Positions 6,083 to 8,524 of a stretch of DNA of 8,524 nucleotides are shown here, piece after piece (position 1 is the first letter of the stretch; each line of letters opens with the position of its first letter). This DNA comes from Treponema sp. (lineage in GTDB: Bacteria; Spirochaetota; Spirochaetia; Treponematales; Breznakiellaceae). The stretch lies in contig JAIRLQ010000427.1 in assembly GCA_031259345.1 (NCBI GenBank), positions 1 through 8,524 on the forward strand, read 5' to 3'. The position numbers were made by a program, and so were the translations under genes. The notes beneath the pieces were generated by a model, which saw only the letters and a program-made list of their open reading frames with translations, ran no database searches and had not been told where the DNA came from.

Positions 6083-7395
6083 CAATTCCCCCTTATAGCC
6101 GACGCGGTAATGGTGGAACTTAAAGGAAGCTCTGAAGGGCATACCGCCTCGCAGCAGCCGCAGCCATGACATTCCGCCGCCCTGTCGGCCGTTATTTCTT
6201 CCCGGGGAAAACCGTTTACCCGGGTCCGTTTAAAAAGTTCTTCAGGATCAAGCCCTACGGGGCATACATTACGGCATTCACCGCAGGAAATACAGTTGCT
6301 GTATGGGTCAGCCGGTTTTTGCCCTTCCAGGAGAGCAAATACCGCATAGGTAGTTTTCATTATGGGCTCGTCCGGATCCGTTACCGCCCTGCCCAAAAGA
6401 GGGCTCCCTACGGCTATGCGCCTGGGGCGGCCATAAAAGCCGCCGCATTGTTCAAATACTTCGCCGACGCGGGTGCCCAACCTTACCTTAACTACATGGG
6501 GCTTTTTAACCGCGGAACCGCCGACCGCCACATAGCGATCCAGTATGGGCATTTTCAATTTTACCGCGTCATGAACCGCCGCCAATGTGGCAGGCCCCAG
6601 AACAAGAAGGGATCCAAGGTCGATATTTTCACGTTTTCCGTAATTTCTTATAACCAGTTCCAGTTCCCGCTGATTCCGCTGGGGATAACGGGAACCTACC
6701 AATACCATTGAAGAAGCCGGCTCCCAGGAACCGGCCTGGGAAAGGAGTTCATCCCCCAGACTTTTTTCCCCCTTGGAAACCGCAAAAATAATTCTGCCTG
6801 CCCGGACAGCCCTGGCCAAAATGCGGCTTCCTTCGATTACCGCCTTCATGCGCTCTTTGCAAAGCACATAATCGGCAGCCAGCCAAGGATCGTCAAAGAC
6901 GCAGCGTACAACCAGGGTAACAACTTCCGATGAACTTCTGAGTGAAGCGATTATGTCCGACACGGGCCTGCCGGGACTTTCCATCTCTACAACCCCGTAT
7001 TCGGCAATAAGACGCTGAAGGTCGTAGGGAAGAAGGCCCTCCCAGGGATATATTTCGTTCCGTTTGCCCAACTTTTCAAAGCTCCCTTCCATGCGGATTA
7101 TCAGGGCATCGTTGGTTCTGCCGTCGGACATTTTCCAGGAAGCCATGCGGATAACCCTGCCGGGCACCGTGGCGTGAACATTGGCCGACCCCGGCCCCTG
7201 GCCCCGGCCTACCAGCATTCCTTCCTTTACCGGATCCCCTACAGAGGCCAGGGGATAGGCGCGGCCTCCGGAATGTTGAATAAGCGGAATTACCGACAGC
7301 GCCGGAAGGAACGCGGTAATTAATGAATCCCGGGAAGGAGCCGCCGGATCTTCGTAAGAGATCCCCCCACGGGGGAATGAATACACTTTTGTCAT
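6082..7395 (-). CDS. rnfC: RnfC-like ferredoxin-domain subunit with degenerate FMN/NADH site
   Basis: The 437-residue protein has the RnfC layout. The N-terminal segment MTKVYSFPRGGISYED corresponds to the family F-x-GG-(I/V)-HPPE start. A lipoyl-like domain follows (about 36-100: IPLIQHSGG, VGDPVKEG, HATVPGRV), then an Nqo1/NuoF-like fold. The C-terminal part has two complete 4Fe-4S motifs: Cys368/371/374/378 and Cys409/412/415/419, each followed by Pro. The nucleotide and flavin site is changed. GLGGAGFP reads EMESPGRP (137-144), NAAECEP reads RCVFDDP (164-170), and YPxGG reads YPQRN (237-241). ATG at 7395 is preferred to the TTG at 7422 because it gives the family N-terminus. Its ribosome site is weak (GCGGA nearly abutting). 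It begins 16 bases after the upstream gene's stop. The fold is secure; FMN or NADH binding is unlikely as judged by eye. Confidence 0.9.
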   Translation of the reverse strand: MTKVYSFPRGGISYEDPAAPSRDSLITAFLPALSVIPLIQHSGGRAYPLASVGDPVKEGMLVGRGQGPGSANVHATVPGRVIRMASWKMSDGRTNDALIIRMEGSFEKLGKRNEIYPWEGLLPYDLQRLIAEYGVVEMESPGRPVSDIIASLRSSSEVVTLVVRCVFDDPWLAADYVLCKERMKAVIEGSRILARAVRAGRIIFAVSKGEKSLGDELLSQAGSWEPASSMVLVGSRYPQRNQRELELVIRNYGKRENIDLGSLLVLGPATLAAVHDAVKLKMPILDRYVAVGGSAVKKPHVVKVRLGTRVGEVFEQCGGFYGRPRRIAVGSPLLGRAVTDPDEPIMKTTYAVFALLEGQKPADPYSNCISCGECRNVCPVGLDPEELFKRTRVNGFPREEITADRAAECHGCGCCEAVCPSELPLSSTITASAIRGN

Positions 7396-7411
7396 TTTCC
7401 GCGCCCAATCG

Positions 7412-8524
7412 TCATGCGGCAATCCGCCTGAACACGTCCGGTATGGCCTTTCCCTTTCGGCCTTTTCCCCGCTTTGTCTTTTTATGCCCGGGGATGCAAA
7501 TAATTATCAATAAAACCACTGACAGCCAATCCTTAAACCTGCCTGGGGACGAAAGCCGGGCAGGAAATCGCGCCGGGGACATATTCCCGGTCTCGTTAGT
7601 ATACTCTACCAGAAAAGCGAGAAGTTTTTCCAGCGGGAAAGCGGCAATATCCCCGTTGTTCTGCCTCACTTCTTCGCCGGGCCCGGCGATAAGGCCGTCT
7701 GAACCAAGCTGATAGTGCAGATAGCCCGGTTCCGCCAGGCCGCCATCCAAAGAGCTGTTGTTTCCTAATGGAAGCAGAAAAAAAGAGCTTTGAAATTCAA
7801 CATGTTTTTGATAATCTTCTTTAGAAATTGCATTGATAAAATTGCTTGTGTCCAAAGCCGGCGTTTTTTGCCCCCCTGGCGGGGGAAGCAAAAGGGCAGC
7901 CAGGCAGCCCGCGGCAAAAACCGCCGTAGGAAGCCTTGCGAAAGAAACTTTTTTTGCCGTTTTCAGGATAGGTACGGGCTCAAAAAGCAGATGGGCAGCC
8001 TTTCTTAGGCCGGAATTCCGGACGGCGGCGTATACCAATTCCATAAGCAAAAATAAAGCCATGGCTGTTCCAAGGGCCGCGGGGGGAAGGCTGTGTATCA
8101 AGCCCAGAAAGCCGAAAAGAATAATAAAAACCGGAACAAGGTAAAGGCTAAGCTTGTAGGGCTTTAGCCTTTCAGGAAATTTCCCGTACTTCTTTAAGGG
8201 AAAAAAAACGGAGAGGGGGGCTCTTAAGACAGAGCCAAGGGCGGAAAGAATAGCCGCAAGGACAAAGCCCGGCGGGCCTGTCCAGGCAAAAGCTAAAAAA
8301 AGAGGAGCGTGAAAAAGAAAGCGCCCTCTGTCCGCGCCTGTTCCGGCTGCCGCCGCGGCCAGCAGCGCCGATACTCCCATAACAAGAAAATAAAGTTTTA
8401 AGGGGCGGCTTCTCCCCAATATCTCAAGCTCAAAAGGAATAGGGCCCAGGGCTTTTTGAAAGTCCTTTTTGATTTTTTTGTGGCCTGAAGTGTCTTCCAG
8501 GGGAACGAAAAAAAACCGTTTCCC
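7412..8524 (-). CDS. Polytopic membrane protein of unknown family, first gene of the rnf cluster in view (5' end outside window)
   Basis: The frame ends at TGA 7414-7412 and stays open to the right edge, giving at least 370 residues. The only in-window starts are TTG at 8419 and ATG at 8380, neither with a good ribosome site. The 35 upstream codons look coding, so the gene probably starts outside; two 7-8 base homopolymers there make this less certain. About five or six membrane segments are visible (about 43-62, 70-100, 127-146, 150-167, 199-214 of the 370). A 115-residue probably extracytoplasmic domain (215-330; includes YLHYQLGSDGLIAGPGEE and several NNS/NET-type segments) follows, then a C-terminal membrane segment (332-345) and a strongly basic tail. 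There are no Cys clusters, so it is not RnfB. I do not recognise the family. The 16-base spacing to rnfC suggests co-transcription and a possible accessory or replacement subunit. Confidence 0.65.
   Translation of the reverse strand, partial: GKRFFFVPLEDTSGHKKIKKDFQKALGPIPFELEILGRSRPLKLYFLVMGVSALLAAAAAGTGADRGRFLFHAPLFLAFAWTGPPGFVLAAILSALGSVLRAPLSVFFPLKKYGKFPERLKPYKLSLYLVPVFIILFGFLGLIHSLPPAALGTAMALFLLMELVYAAVRNSGLRKAAHLLFEPVPILKTAKKVSFARLPTAVFAAGCLAALLLPPPGGQKTPALDTSNFINAISKEDYQKHVEFQSSFFLLPLGNNSSLDGGLAEPGYLHYQLGSDGLIAGPGEEVRQNNGDIAAFPLEKLLAFLVEYTNETGNMSPARFPARLSSPGRFKDWLSVVLLIIICIPGHKKTKRGKGRKGKAIPDVFRRIAA

Noticed and set aside
6166..6711. 181-codon plus-strand frame
   Set aside because: It is antisense to rnfC, whose Fe-S motifs establish the coding strand.
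7393..7422. TTG at 7422 as the rnfC start
   Set aside because: It would add nine residues that are not part of the family N-terminus and overlap the upstream gene; the ATG at 7395 fits RnfC better.
7871..7885. CCCCC/GGGGG hairpin as a terminator
   Set aside because: It lies inside the membrane-protein frame (Pro-Pro-Pro-Gly-Gly) and has no T-run after it on the minus strand.

Overview
This 8.5 kb window is densely coded, and every gene I can support lies on the minus strand. No RNA gene, mobile element or CRISPR array is visible. The content suggests a spirochaete, most likely a treponeme: an Rnf-type operon in the order C-D-G-E-A, a GH57/DUF1925/DUF1926 protein of the spirochaete/Thermococcales type, and mixed GC content. 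That assignment is an inference from gene content, not a proof.

Layout in the direction of transcription (right to left). (1) 8524-7412: a polytopic membrane protein of unknown family whose frame is open through the right edge. (2) 7395-3269: five tightly coupled genes recognisable as rnfC, rnfD, rnfG, rnfE and rnfA. The D/G/E/A junctions overlap by 1 or 4 bases and each of these genes has a strong G-rich Shine-Dalgarno sequence. No rnfB follows. (3) 3268-3129: a 140-base gap with a possible 31-codon ORF and a perfect 11-bp inverted repeat flanking a candidate promoter. (4) 3128-1230: a full-length GH57-type 4-alpha-glucanotransferase-like protein. (5) 1179-1: a GC-rich M20 metallopeptidase (PM20D1/carboxypeptidase S type) running off the left edge.

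The main point of interest is that the Rnf set appears to have lost most of its cofactor sites in parallel. RnfC keeps both 4Fe-4S motifs, but its glycine-rich FMN/NADH loop and the NAAECEP-type segment are replaced. RnfA lacks both membrane [2Fe-2S] cysteines and RnfE lacks one of its two. RnfG ends before the SGAT(S/T) flavinylation site. RnfD has Ser-Pro-Leu where Thr-Pro-Leu is normal. The frames are intact and translationally coupled, so this looks like a selected, diverged Rnf-like complex and not decay. The neighbouring GH57 protein likewise keeps the fold signatures but has Ser in place of the catalytic nucleophile Glu. Two apparent pseudo-enzyme systems therefore sit side by side. The family comparisons were made by eye against remembered reference sequences and need a proper alignment.
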